A stretch of DNA of 64,000 bases, taken from assembly GCA_032191485.1 (NCBI GenBank), contig JAVDOI010000004.1, positions 20,631,443-20,695,442 of the forward strand, in the 5' to 3' direction. Positions 1 through 12,610 of the stretch are shown in pieces (within the stretch, counting starts at the first letter, position 1; each line of letters starts with the position of its first letter). This DNA comes from Leptoclinus maculatus (lineage: Eukaryota > Chordata > Actinopteri > Perciformes > Stichaeidae). The position numbers and the translations under genes are program-made. The notes below the pieces were generated by a model. That model saw only the letters and a list, made by a program, of their open reading frames with translations. It was not told where the DNA came from and made no database searches.

Positions 1-220
1 GTGTCTTGCTCAGGGACACTTCGACACATGACACGTCCCAGTCAAGGATTGAACCTTCGACCTTGCGGTTACCAGACAACCCTCTTAACCGGTCGCCCCC
101 TAAAAAAAAATAAAAAAAAAAAAAAATAAAAAAGGTATTGTTCGGTTCGTCATGCGTACCGAACCGTGAGCCTCGTACCGAACGGTTCAATACGAATACG
201 CGTATCGTTACACCCCTAAT
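1..220. repeat. Interspersed repeat pieces at the left edge
   Basis: Bases 1-100 match 61100-61205 closely (shared phrases GTGTCTTGCTCAGGGACAC and TTGCGGTTACCAGAC/TTGCAGTTACCGGAC), so this is the end of a dispersed family. Bases 150-220 carry CGTACCGAACGGTTCAATAC and end in TTACACCCCTAAT. A related stretch lies at 22525-22580. This second part resembles the terminus of a DNA transposon, but no partner end is visible. Both pieces would lie in dph5 intron sequence if the gene continues to the left. Confidence 0.6.
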
Positions 221-517
221 ATATACACACATATATATATACACACTTTACATTGAAACAACTACAGTTTCAACAATAACTTAGAACTAAACTCTAGAAA
301 TAAACAAAGGATTTCAATCTAAAATAACAATAATAATGTAACTTATTATGAAGGATAATAATAATAAATAAAACTGATCATGAACATTTTATAACTTTAT
401 TCTCTAAATATTACAACTTCGTTCTGCTGGATGACATCACTATGACATGAGCCTGAAACCAGCTGAGAGCTGCTAAAGATCAATAAACCCAGACCAGGAT
501 CTGGTTCTGGTTCTCAC

Positions 518-1934
518 CTCATCATGTTCTCGATGCTCTGCTCTTTGACTTTAATATCTGGAAGAAAAAAACAAAACTTTATTCTCACGTTTCAATGAAA
601 GAAACAAGTTGATTCAACTTCAGTGTTTCTGTAGAATACGTGTTTTTAAATGAACATATAAGCACGTGAGAACAAACTGCTCTTAACTCAACTCTTTATT
701 AGCATAACTTCCTCATGCAGGTTACTGCCACGGTACAGACTACAGGTTCCATGCTTCACCTACAGTCCCCTGGGTCCTAAGTCCCTCCAAGTACAGCTTC
801 TTATCACCCTCTATGTACCAATGTACATTTATAACAAATACCACACATATTACGGTAATCAGCGTTGCATATGTGACCGTGGCTAAGTGCAGGGCCGTCC
901 TGCAATCAGAGGATCGGTGGTTCGATCCCCAGCTCCACTAGTCGAATGTCAATGTGTCCTTGAGCGTCTTAACCCCAAATTGCTCCCGTAGCTGTGCCTA
1001 CGGTGTGTAGATAGATACTGAATTGTAAGTCGCTTTGGACTGTAATGTAATATGTGTCTGACCAAAATACCGCAAAAAATAAATGATTCATAAATAATTT
1101 TTTTAGAGTTTTTAAAGTTGTTTTGTTTGTAATATGTATAATAAGCATATCATTTAGTTATCGCTACTGAGAATTTAACTAACATAAAAACATGACGTAG
1201 ATAGGTTTGCAGTTTTCAAGGTGTATATTTAAATTGCATCTCTTACACACATGAAGATAAAGTTGTGAACACCGGCTGAATATTTATTATCAGAATCATT
1301 ATAACTGTATTATAACTGCTACTGTGTAAAGGGAATACTGCTGTTAAAAAGAACCTGATGTGTTTAAAATGTTTACAAACCAAATGTTATTGCACGTTTG
1401 TTCATATAGCAGTACTTTAAAATAAAAGTGCTCAATACACTACTTTTGAATAAATTATTGAACTTTGCGTATAACAATGAGATTAAAAATTGTAATCGTT
1501 GCCCAGCACTAGTTTGTATTAATGTGCACTGTCCCTTATCAAATAAACCAATAAATAAATAAAATAAAAACATTGTATTGTATGAAGTATTGTTGTAATA
1601 TCTATCTAACAGATGAATGTCTGTCTGTGTATTTAAGGTATTTTATTTCCTCTAATAAATGTTAAGGACCAGCTGAGACAAACCAGCAGGGGGGGGAGAT
1701 TGATGGTGGTCTGGATAAACAGACCCCTGAACGCACCATCCAGCTGCTCCAGGTTCTGATTCAGTGAGCTCAGGACATCTAATCTCACCGGTCCACCTTA
1801 ATATAGCCAGTCCATTCTTAAAGTCCACCTTAACTAGTCTAACAGCAGGATGAGACTAGAGGACATTTGGTCCCTGAACGCACCACAACCACAGTTATCA
1901 GGTCGATATTGTGACGTCAGATATTAATCAAAAT

Positions 1935-2000
<66 letters not shown>

Positions 2001-5000
2001 TCACCCAGCAGACAGAGTGTGTGAAGTCCAGCTGTTCTGTTTTTACAGATTTTGTCGTAGAAGCTCTCTGGTTTCCACGTCTCCGTCCAAAACACCAACG
2101 ACACCGTCTCCCCAAAGTTATACAGCTGACACACACACACACACAGAGACACAGACACACACGCACACAGAGACACACACACAGACACGCACACAGACAG
2201 ACAGACACACACAGACACACACACACACAGTTTAAACCTCTTGAATCAATATTTTCTGTTCAATAATCAAACTCGTTCATGTCATGTGACACAAACATTA
2301 TGGGGTGGGGGGGCTGATGGGATTGACTCCCAGTGGAGGGAGCAGAGAGCTAATTTGCATACCCCGCCCCTCATTAGCATATTAACAACCTCCCAATGCT
2401 AATGAGTGAGCAAGGACAGCTGGGTCCTGCTCTCTGATTGGCTGCTCTGACAGCTCAGTTATTGATGAGCACGTTAATGAGCTCCAGCAGCAGCTGGGCC
2501 CACAGTTCTGACTTACAGGCAAACTGCCTCACTGGAACCACACCACAAAGGACCTCATGAGTTCACCTCCACACCCTTGTTAAGTCTTTATCTCTAACAC
2601 AATATTCAAAGTATTGTAATATTCATACATTTGCAGTGTGAGGAAGTCAAAAAGTGAAATGTTAAAGTTTGACCCTTTAAAGAACTTTTACTTCTTTTGT
2701 TTCACAATGTTTCACAATGTTACATAATGTTTAAAGTGTTTCTGTCCTTTATGTTGATGAATAAATACATCAACACATCACATTAATGAGAAAACAAAGT
2801 CTTCATTTAATGTTTACAGATGATCTGATCATCAAATTATATTTTATCAACCGATTCATTGTTTTTAAAGATGTGTTCAGATTTATTGTGAATGATTCTT
2901 TTCTGTTTTATGCTTCTTTTAAACATTCGTTACTTATTATATTTAGGGCCCGAGCAACCGACAACGTCGGGCCGCGAAGGTCCTATTGAAATTCGGTTGC
3001 ATATTTGTGTGTAAAAAAAAAATGTCTCTCTAGCGCCCCCTACCAGTTGGACCGGCGACACCTCTGCCAGTATGTCCGATTTACTTGAAATTCAACACAC
3101 ATGTCCAGCTCCGCTAGCTCTACAAAAAAGCCTCTCAGATCCCTAAACTCCGCCTACCTAGATTTTCCACCATTTTGTGAAAAACACATTTTTGCGAACT
3201 CCTCCTACACGCTGGGTCTGATTGTTACCAAATTTGCTGTGGATCATTATTGGATATACATTATCAAAAGTTATTAAAAGCTTTCTGATATCTCTTTGCG
3301 TTTACAAGATATGGACCAATAAACATCTTAGGGGCGTGGCTTATAGATCAATCCACAACTTCTCAACCATTTGTCCTAAAATCACCAAATTTGCAGCATA
3401 TGTGCACATCGCATCCTGTGACATACCCTGACATTTTCATTTAATTCAACCACTAGGGGGCGCTACAGTAAAACCGCCATGTTGTGCTTTTTTGTCACTT
3501 TTCGCAGTTTTCAGCCTTTGTACTTTAACGAACTCCTACAGAATGAATGGGATCAACCTCAAATTTGGTCAGGATGCTCTTCAGACCTTTGTGATGAAAA
3601 GTTATCAAATTCGTGAGTTTTCATGGAAGAACCTTGACGTGGCGTGGCGGCCATTTTGCCTCATTCGGAATGAACAATAAAGTTGTTATAACTCCAAGGT
3701 ACATTATTCAATCTGCAAACAATTACATATGCATGATGCTACTTCAAGCCTGAGCATACATCAATGCCAACATTTTCAATAACTCATAGCGCCACCCACT
3801 GGCAAAAGGAAATGTCACATTTTATACTTTCATTTACTCCTCCTAGCCAGTTCACCAGATCAGTCTCAAATTTGGTAAGGATAGCCTTAACACGTTGATG
3901 ATGCATCTTCATGAATATTGTGTGTTTTTGTTGAACGCTGTTGTCATGGCAACGCATCATTCACCATGAAAAAAGAAGCTGATGGTTCAGTGGCTTGGGA
4001 TGCTCAAAAACTCATGGAACTTTGCATATGTGTCATAGCTGATTTTGATGATAGATGATTTTGGCTTGGTTAATTGAAATTGCCTCCATAGCGCCGCCTA
4101 CAATATTTCAAAGGAGCAGCCCCAGCGCTACGTTTGGGGTACATGTATGAAACTTGGTAGGCACATGTATCTTATGGAGACTTAAAAAAAAGTCTGGGAC
4201 CATGCTCTAAACAGTACCGGAAGTTGGCCATTTTGATTTTTGTGCAATTTTTCAATAGATTTTGTCCTATTTCTAGTCGCTATACTTTAATAAACTCCTC
4301 CAAGGGAATTTGTCAGATCCACTTCAAATTTTGTCAGTACAATCTTAAGACCGTTGGGATTAAAAGTTATCAAAAGCTCTACGTTTGACAGAATGGCTTA
4401 GCCGTAGCGGGCGGCTACTTTACGTGATTCCCCATGAAAAAAGCTGATGTAACTCAGCTGGACTTGTTCCAAACGGTCCCAAACTTCCCATGCTTGATAA
4501 CACTCATGGCCTGAGGATGTCTACAAGCTCAATTTCACTAATACTCACAGCGCCACCTGCTGGCGAAAGGAAATCTGCATTTTGTGATAAACACCATCCG
4601 ATTTACATGACTTTTACATGATGTGGTTTACATTTGATATTTCATTTTATTTGATTCTATTAATTTCTTTCTGGAGCTCGACACTAAAGAATGTCTGTGT
4701 ATGTGAAAATAAACCAGAGTTGATTTAGTTTTATTCAATATAAAACATATTCAGTTGATTTTTATTTATGACAAAATAAATCATAATTTCGTCAGATTTG
4801 AGAAGCAGAACACGTTTAATGTTTTTTATTAGTTAACAAACTAGTAAAACAATTAAAGTTTTATATAAATAGTCAATCAGCTAATCAATTCATCTGGAAA
4901 ACGCAAAAACATTTCTATTTAAATTGTTGCATTAGAATATTTTGTGAACGTCAATCATTTCAAGAAAGTTTGATGAAACAAAAACGGTTGACGGTGAGAA

Positions 5001-7395
5001 GGTTTCTTTATGCCTGTGAGGCAGAGTTCAGGGTAAAAAGGTGATGAGTTCAGTACCTGTAGCCCACAGCAGCCCACTGCGTTCATGATGGAGGCGTTGT
5101 GGATGACTCTGTACGGTATCCCAGCATGCACTGCTCTCAGCACCAGGTCGCTGTGAGTGGTGGCTCTAAAGGACAACATGAGACGTGTTACTGAGCATTT
5201 TAAATAAAGTTATATATAATATAGTGCTGGGCAACGATTACAATTTTTAATCGCATTGTTATGTGCAAAGTTCAATAATGAATTCAAAAGTAGTGTATTG
5301 TGCACTTTTATTTTAAAAGTACTGCTATATGAACAAAAGGGCAATAACATTTGGTTTGCAAACACTTTAAACAAATCCGGTTCTTTTTAACAGCAGTATT
5401 CCCTTTACACAGTAGCAGTTATATCTCTTCACTATCTGTGCTCAGTGTGCTGACTGTATGTGAAACGTTCCACTGCTGTGCAACATGAATAAAATGTTTC
5501 AGCACGTTTCATCTAAATGTCTGTCTTCTGTCTTCATGACAGTCAGAGCATGTGAATGCAGCTCTACTGTTCATCAATATAATGCTGTAACTCCGAGGTG
5601 ATGATGGTTACCCAGCGATCAAAGAATAAAGACACTTTACGCACAATTTAGGTGTATTTTCCCTTTAACTCACGAGATGCAGGTAGCATGTTTTATACTT
5701 AGTGTGAATATAATTCATACTTTGTTGGCATCTTTTTCTGAAAACCGGATGTTCGTCTGAAGAAACCGGATGTTGTCTCACGTTAATCTTTCCGCTAACT
5801 TTCTTAGCTCATTCGTGCCGTCATTCGTTGATCCTAAAGGTGCGTTCACACCAAACGCGACGTTCCTCAGACCGACATCTTCCACAATACTAACCGGCTG
5901 CAGTTTGTATCCACTTCTCTGTAGCATTTGTTAGCTTGTCTTGCTTTAGTTTATCTCTACTTCTCCCACACGCTGCATCAACGTAGTCTGAAGACTTCCT
6001 CCACCGCTGCCAGTGAGCAACGGACTTTCAAAATAAAAATAAATAAAAAATTAGACAGACGCGTTAATGCGCAATAACACAATTGTCGGCGTTAATTAAT
6101 TAATGCGTTAACTTGCCCAGCACTAATATATATATATATATATATATTAAATATTCTGGTGTTCCACAACTCTGAATATCTTTGACGATAATTAGATTAA
6201 TCAACAACAAATCACAGAGTAAGTACAGAATCTGAGGTCAGAGAAGAGTTTAATCCAGACTGTGATTTACAAAAGAACATTTTGAGTCTTTAGTGGAACA
6301 GAAGAATAAGAAGAACTTCTCTTTTCAACTGTAAAACCAACATTCTCATGAGCAAATGTCAACAGAGTTTCAAACCACAAGCTGCAGACGCTCTGCTCTG
6401 TCATTAACTCAGAGGGAAATCTGGTGGTTTTGGGGAGAAATGTGCAGAAAGGAAGCCGAGCTGCTCTGAGAGAAGCTCTGTGGTCACAACAAACTGTGGA
6501 TTTGCTGACTCAGCAGACCTCAGCACTGTGGGATCAATACGAGCTGCTGCTACATGATGGAGCAGCTGCTGCTACATGATGGAGCAGCTGATGCTACATG
6601 ATGGAGCAGCTGCTGCTACATCATGATGGAGCTGCGGCTACATCATGATGGAGCTGCGGCTACATCATGATGGAGCTGCGGCTACATCATGATGGAGCTG
6701 CGGCTACATCATGGAGCTCTTACAGTTCTGATATGTGGACAACATGACTCACCCGAACGGGTCGCCCACCACCAGGAAGGCCACATCAGTCACATCAGCA
6801 TCCTTCAGGATCTCATCCGCTCCCTGTTCAACCAGGTCTCTGTCGGCCAGGATCAGCTCCTTCCCATAATATTCCTCCTGAGGACATAATACCCTCTGGT
6901 GTTAATGTTCACACTGCTATCAGGGTTAGCTCGCTGTGCTAGCTGTTCATAAAAGATGGAAGATCAGCATCAACAAACCAAAAACTATCAGAATCAGTTT
7001 ATGACACAAGAACATCAGCAGTCTGTCTGTCTGTCTGTCTGTCTGTAAACACATTTAAAGTGACAGCAGCTGCTTTAAAATCAGAACTCTTTATATCGTG
7101 TTTCTATTAGACAGCTAAAGATAATATATTATATTATTTAAACACAAACTTCTATAAATATTAACATATATATAATAAATGTGAGGTGTAGACCTCCAGG
7201 GTTAATATTAATATATATTATATGATCATATTAACATATATAATATGTATAATAACTCACCAGAGCCTCCTTCCCCACCGTGAGCACCGAGGTGTAGACC
7301 TCCAGGTAAACCCTGCTGCAGCTCCTCACCGCCTGCAGACCCTTCACCGTGATGTCCGTCGCGTCTCCGAGCCCGAGGCCGATCAGATACAACAT
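518..7395 (-). CDS. dph5: Diphthine methyl ester synthase, 3' end outside window
   Basis: This enzyme uses S-adenosylmethionine to methylate the modified histidine of elongation factor 2 during diphthamide synthesis in the cytosol. Five coding exons join in frame on the minus strand: 7261-7395, 6753-6877, 5057-5165, 2005-2125 and 518-557. The start codon at 7395 gives MLYLIGLGLGD, the glycine-rich N-terminus of the SAM/tetrapyrrole methylase fold. Later landmarks are FLVVGDPFGATTHSDL, NASIMNAVGCCGLQ, YNFGETVSLVFWTETWKPES and LCLLDIKVKEQSIENMMR. All junctions are GT-AG. Roughly the first two-thirds of the protein is present (about 176 of roughly 285 residues); the C-terminal exons must lie before base 1. 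Exon 4 is squeezed between two dinucleotide arrays. Introns hold a modular repeat (2946-4615) and a TIR element (5222-6124). The family call is firm because the residues match vertebrate DPH5 nearly throughout. Confidence 0.95.
886..1060 (+). repeat. tRNA-derived SINE-like unit
   Basis: TGGCTAAGTGCAG resembles a pol III A box, and GGTTCGATCCCC about 40 bases later matches the B box. The unit ends with GTAAGTCGCTTTGGACTGTAATG, a tail related to those at 52205-52245 and (inverted) 38062-38116. A better A box survives in the copy at 57432. It lies in a dph5 intron, antisense to the gene. Confidence 0.6.
1262..1512 (-). repeat. Truncated inverted copy of the 5222-6124 TIR element
   Basis: Read on the minus strand from 1512 it starts CTAGTGCTGGGCAACGATTA and follows 5222-5420 with scattered mismatches, then loses similarity. 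The two copies sit in opposite orientation within the dph5 introns. Confidence 0.7.
1940..2000 (+). repeat. (TG)n microsatellite
   Basis: About thirty TG units end within a base or two of the donor of dph5 exon 4 (minus-strand donor at 2000-2004). Confidence 0.95.
2130..2230 (+). repeat. (CA)n-rich compound microsatellite
   Basis: CA units interspersed with CAGA lie immediately upstream (in gene orientation) of the dph5 exon 4 acceptor, so the usual polypyrimidine tract is replaced by a TG-rich one. Confidence 0.9.
2946..4615 (+). repeat. Modular interspersed repeat with CTCF-like cores
   Basis: The block opens with GGGCCCGAGCAACCGACAAC and is built of about four diverged modules. Each has ACTCC(T/A)..., then a CAAATTTGGT-like phrase and AAAAGTTATCAAA. 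Module borders near 3032, 3450, 3788, 4090 and 4549 carry short GC-rich cores: AGCGCCCCCTACCAGTTGG, CCACTAGGGGGCGCTACA, AGCGCCACCCACTGGC, AGCGCCGCCTACA and AGCGCCACCTGCTGGC. Most resemble the CTCF consensus. No coding frame is preserved. I recognise this as a dispersed teleost-type repeat but cannot name the family. It lies in the large dph5 intron between exons 3 and 4. Confidence 0.6.
5222..6124. mobile_element. Nonautonomous TIR element, about 0.9 kb
   Basis: A perfect 13-bp terminal inverted repeat bounds the block: TAGTGCTGGGCAA at 5222-5234 and TTGCCCAGCACTA at 6112-6124. The interior lacks a transposase frame. The right subterminal part contains the GCGTTAAT...AATGCGTTAAC phrase. AT-rich flanks (TATATAATA / ATATATATA) prevent a clear call of the target duplication. 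It sits between dph5 exons 2 and 3. Confidence 0.7.
6550..6715 (+). repeat. Minisatellite in dph5 intron 2
   Basis: Seven or so units of the type GCTACATGATGGAGCAGCTG, changing to CATCATGATGGAGCTGCGGC, end about 40 bp from the exon 2 donor. Confidence 0.85.
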
Positions 7396-8039
7396 GCTGC
7401 CGGCTTCTCTCTCTGCTCAGAGTCGGTGTCTCACAGCGGAACTAGCGCTTCATTCCAGCGTTTAATCAGTGAGTTAAACGTGTGTTTCTGCTTTCACGTG
7501 TCGTCTCACTGCACAGACTGGATTACGGTATGCCGTAAACTGTTTACGTTCACGACAGCTACAGCTGCCTTACGACACGTTCTGTTGACGCGTCACCAGA
7601 CCTCCAGACAGTCTCGCGTGTGGAACATCACGCTGATGGAAGAGAACCCACTCATGTGTTCTGGTGCATTATGAAGCTCACAAATTATTATTAATAATGA
7701 TTTAACAATATAATGCTAATATAAATTATGGTTATAATCTGTGAGGATATGAGCCGAACTGGTTCTAATTCAAATAAAAACAGTATGAATGTTCTCTGAT
7801 CATACCTTTATGATTCTTATTAGATGCTCTGGAGGGTTAACTTCCATCCTAATGAATAAATTAACTGGTTATTAATACCGTTAATAATCATCGGTTTGGT
7901 GTTTTTTGCAGGACCTCTTGGGGACCTGGTCCAGTCTAGTCCTGATGACGTGACCCTCATGGCTCCATGGAGCTGATTGGTTCACTCTGTTTGTTTCCAT
8001 GGTGACGCCGTGTGAAAGAGTTGTGAATGAGTCGGTGGG

Positions 8040-8114
8040 AAAAACTCTCTGTCTCTCTGTCTCTGTCTCTGTATCTGTATCTCTCTCTCTGTCTCTGTAT
8101 CTCTCTCTCTCTGC

Positions 8115-8168
<54 letters not shown>

Positions 8169-8252
8169 GTCTCTCTGTCTCTGTCTCTGTCTCTGTCTCT
8201 GTCTCTGTATCTGTATCTCTCTCTCTCTGTCTCTGTATCTCTCTCTCTCTGC

Positions 8253-8306
<54 letters not shown>

Positions 8307-8452
8307 GTCTCTCTGTCTCTCTCTCTGTCTCTCTCTCTGTCTCTCTGTCTCTCTGTCTCTCTGTCTCTCTGTCTCTCTCTGTCTCTCTCTCTCTCTGTCT
8401 GTCGTCTCTGTCTCTGTCTCTGTCTCTGTCTCTGTCTCTGTCTCTGTCTCTG

Positions 8453-8517
<65 letters not shown>

Positions 8518-8527
8518 GTCTCTCTGT

Positions 8528-8599
<72 letters not shown>

Positions 8600-8612
8600 G
8601 TCTCTCTCTTCA
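8040..8612 (+). repeat. Compound (TCTC/TCTG) microsatellite with internal duplication
   Basis: A nearly pure pyrimidine tract of CTCT and CTGT units. A phrase with the rarer GTATCTGTATC and CTCTGCCTCTG variants occurs near 8070-8115 and again near 8205-8255, showing that a segment of about 135 bp was duplicated. Long open frames here are composition artefacts. Confidence 0.95.
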
Positions 8613-10084
8613 CAGTGTGTTTCTCCCTCGTTGTGGTAAACAAGCCTGTTAGACCACGTGACCCCCTTCCCCCCCCCCCCCCAGTCCTCCTTCACTCCTT
8701 TAACTGGGAACCAGTTAATGGGATGGCTGGTGGGTTACATAATGGGCTCTCTCCTATTGGGGGACGTGGAGGAGGATGGGGGGGGGTGGGTGAAGGGGGG
8801 GGGGGGGGGGGCGATTGTGGTCTTTTGTTGCTGTGGTTCTTGTTCGGCTCCAGTCATCCAGAGAATCAGAGCTCCGTCTCTCTGTTAACTGTTTCTCTTC
8901 AGCTCCACGTCCTGGTCTGGATTCTGAACCAGGAGACAGTAAATGCTGGTTTCAAAGGATCTGGATCAGCCCTGATCCTGAGGTTCACCTCATGAACCAG
9001 CACAACTGGGCAGAGAAGCCTGAAGTGGACCTGGACTCCTCAGGATATGAGGTGTTGAAAGTGCCACCTCAACCGACAGAAAGAGAGTCATGTGACACCT
9101 TGACCCATGACTTTTATTTTGAAGAGTCTACGCAGAAAGCTCAGACAGGATGTGAGACTTTATGTTTTCTGTAAACATAAAGAATCACAACTAAAGATGA
9201 AATCAGCTCAGACCTTTCAGGTGTGTGAGGTGTGTGAGGTGGTCACATGACTCGTGAGACAGAAACAGGATTAAATTGATAACGGATCTGAAACAGGATT
9301 AAAAGTGTTTAATCTGACCTCTGATCAGCTGACAGATGATGTCAGTAACAACAGACAACATCAGTGTTCACAACCTGCCGACAGATGAAGTAGATAAAGT
9401 AGTTAAAATAATAAGAGGAAGAAGATTCTTTAAATTCAGGGTTTTAAAGAAGATTAGATTCAGGGTTTTACATAATCACATAGTAATAATAATAAACATT
9501 ATTTGTGTTGCACCTTTCATACGTTAAAATTAAAGTCAGCAAAGTACAAAACTTAAAAATACAATAAACCGGTAGAATAACAGGAGTAAGATTCAATAAG
9601 AACAGACAGAAGTTTATTGTTAATTTTGTTTCTTTTGTTTGTGAATATTTGAAGTAAATAAATAAATGTTACCAACACTTTGTCTCATGTCGTCATGTCA
9701 TTTTTAAACATATTGTACATATTATACATATACATATAATACTTTTTTCTTTATTTATGTTCCTTGACTTTTATGTATAGTTTATTTTCTCTTCTTCAGC
9801 TTCACTAGAGGCCGAGAGCTCAGAGCCGTTAGTTGTGATCATGTAACAGGATGTTGGCTTTATCTCTCTGGGTGTTGACGTGGACATTAATTATGACTCT
9901 GGTTATCACATAAAGATTTAATGTGATGTCATGTTTCATCAGAGCACACTGCAGGACCGTTAATGAGAAGAAGTCACACTTCAGAGGATGTAGTGTGTTC
10001 ATAACTCATGGTGAGGATTCTTCATCAGACAGAAGTGAGACAGGAAGAGAACGTAGAGCACAGAGACAGATGTTACTGTCAGAT

Positions 10085-11068
10085 TCAGGAAAAGTATTGT
10101 GAGGGAACATAGAAGTATTGTGAGGGAACGTAAAAGTATTGTGAGGGAACATAGAAGTATTGTGAGGAAACAGACGTATTGTGAGGGAACATAGAAGTAC
10201 TGTGAGGGAACATAAAAAGTATTGTGAGGGAACATAGAAGTATTGTGAGGGAACATAGAAGTATTGTGAGGGAACATAGATGTATTGTGAGGGAACATAG
10301 AAGTGTTGTGAGGGAACATATAAGTATTCAGAATCAGAATCATGGCGGGTGGTGCGTAACATTTAACAATAAACAATAACATTAAACAATAACATTAAAC
10401 AATCAACACAGTGCAAGAAATTTAAACATATTACAATTTACAATAAAATATAAAATAAAGTGCACAAGAAAACAGAAAACAGGACTGTAAAACAAGTGAA
10501 ATGTAAGTGAAATGTTAAAAGTGTCGAGTGTGATTAAATAAAGAAACAGGGATGTGCAGGGGAGTGACCAGAAGGAAATGTCCTGGAGATGACAGAGTCA
10601 GTGGGGGACCCGGGCTTTGTTAATGAGCCCGACTGCAGACGGGAAGAAACTGTTCGTGTGGCGTGAGGTCTTGGTCCTGATGGACCTCAGCCTCCTGCCA
10701 GAAGGGGCACGAACAGATCATGTCCAGGGTGAGAGGGGTCGGCTACAATATTTCTTGCTCGCTTCAGGGTCCTTGAAGCGAACAAGTCCTGGAGGGACGG
10801 CAGATTGCAGCCAATCACCCTCTCGGCAGAGCAAATGATGCGCTGCAGTCTGCCCTTGTCCTTGGCTGTGGCTGCAGCGTACCAGACGGAGATGGAGGAG
10901 CAGAGGATGGAGAGGATTGTGAGGGAACATAGATGTATTGTGAGGGAACATAGAAGTATTGTGAGGGAACATAGAAGTATTGTGAGGGAACATAGAAGTA
11001 TTGTGAAGGAACGTAAAAGTATTGTGAGGGAACATAGAAGTATTGTGAGGGAACATAGAGGTATTATC
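10085..11068. repeat. 20-bp minisatellite split by a LINE insertion
   Basis: Units of TATTGTGAGGGAACATAGAA run over 10090-10327 and resume at 10913-11065. The LINE fragment at 10328-10910 separates them, so the array pre-dates the insertion or has spread across it. Confidence 0.85.
10328..10910 (-). mobile_element. 5'-truncated L2/Rex-like LINE 3' fragment
   Basis: On the minus strand it matches the end of the LINE at 42187-43757, including the reverse-transcriptase C-terminus (GRLQRIICSAERVIGCNLPS) and an ATTCTG-type 3' tail next to 10328. The 5' break near 10910 falls in the sequence for SILCSSIS, so only about 580 bp remain. Frame is broken. Confidence 0.85.
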
Positions 11069-11989
11069 ACAATGGTGATGATGATGATGATGTCATCTGA
11101 TGATGATGATGATGATGATGTCATCTGATGATAAACAGGTGTTCATCACTGCAGGTAAACACCAGGTTGATTCAGACAGCTGATTCTGTGATGTTCTGTT
11201 GTTTCTCCACTTTGAGGCTTTAATTGGATAATTTCCTGGAAACTGAATTTTTATACAACAAGTTACACAACAGAGTGAGGAGGGAGACCAGGGTGAGTGA
11301 GAGAGGAGGGGAGGTGATGGTGGTGAGGAGGCCCTGGTTTCTTTGTGGCTCCCACAGAAACATCTCCAATTACAGGACAAAGGCGACTCATTCAGGCCAG
11401 CAGCTCCAACACTGCAGCTTTGCATTTCTAATGAGCACTCTGCTGAATGCTAAGAGGCCTCACACCCCCATTACTCCCCCATCCTCCCCCTGTACCCCTC
11501 TACACCCCTGCAGTCGGACATCCAGGCTGGGCCTCCTCTCTCATGTGTCCAAACTGTACGGTGCAGGAAGTATTCAGATCCTTTACTAAAGTAAAAGCAC
11601 TAATAACACACTGTAATAACACTTTGATCTGATGTGAACTTTATTTAGAATATGACTAGAGAGTTTATTGTTATGAGGAAACAAGAACGACCGGGTTCAT
11701 CTCAGAGAAAGTTGGTGTTCAAGGTTAAGTTAAACCAACACAGCGTCTCCAGTGCTACCCGTGCTAACATGCTAACATACATAGTATCATCAATGAGTTT
11801 GAAGTGTGTAATAAAATAATATTTTGACAGGTAAACCACTGAGAGACAAAACTGACTTTTAATCTTTTATTTCCGGCTGTGTCAGCAAATTACCTCACTG
11901 AGCCCCTCCCCTCCTTCTGCTGCGTAGGGTTCTGGTTCTTGTTGTCATGGAGGGAAGTGGTGGAGCTATATGACCATCTGAACGTAACG

Positions 11990-12610
11990 TCTTCAGAGAC
12001 ATACTATAATGTGTTAGGACGATGTATTGTTATGCAGATGATACTCAATTATATCTATCGATCAAGATGAAACCAACCAGCTCGCTGCAGCCTTAAGGAC
12101 ATAAAAACCTGGATGAGCTGCAACTTCCTGATGTTAACCTCAGACTAAACTGAAGTTATTCTACTAGAAACCAATTATCTAATGATATAGTTTATCTGGC
12201 ATCCAGCAGCACCGTAAAGAATCTCTGAGTTATCTTTGATCAGGATTTGTCTTTTAACTCACAGATAAAACCTTTTTTCACTTTCGTATACATTTAATAA
12301 ATCAGACACATCCTGTCTCAAAGAGATGCAGAAACATTAGTTCATGCATTTGTTACCTCTAGACTAGATTACTGTGATTCCTTATTATCAGGCTGCTCTA
12401 ATAAGTCTCTTAAATCTCTCCAGTTGATTCAGAATGCTGCAGCTCAAAAATTAAGAAAAGAGATCATATCACTCCTGTATTAGCTTCTCTGCACTGGCTC
12501 CATGTAAAATCTAGAATAGAATTTAAAATCCTTCTCCTCACCTACAAAGCCCTGATTGGTCAGAAACCATCATATCTTAAAGAGCTTATAGTACCATATT
12601 ATATCCAACA
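11990..12610 (+). mobile_element. Degenerate L2-type LINE reverse transcriptase relic
   Basis: Several frames together give pieces of a non-LTR reverse transcriptase: a YADDTQLY-like catalytic box at about 12030-12055, then VTSRLDYCDSLLSG, LIQNAAAQKLRK and DHITPVLASLHWL in order. Multiple frameshifts and stops show it is dead. It is a different lineage from the copy at 42.2 kb. Confidence 0.8.

Noticed and set aside
8027..8995. 322-codon Ser/Leu-rich frame and its Arg/Glu antisense partner
   Set aside because: Translation of a CT/CTGT microsatellite.
9999..10382. Frames with repeated MFPHNTS
   Set aside because: Translation of the 20-bp minisatellite; shifts among all frames.
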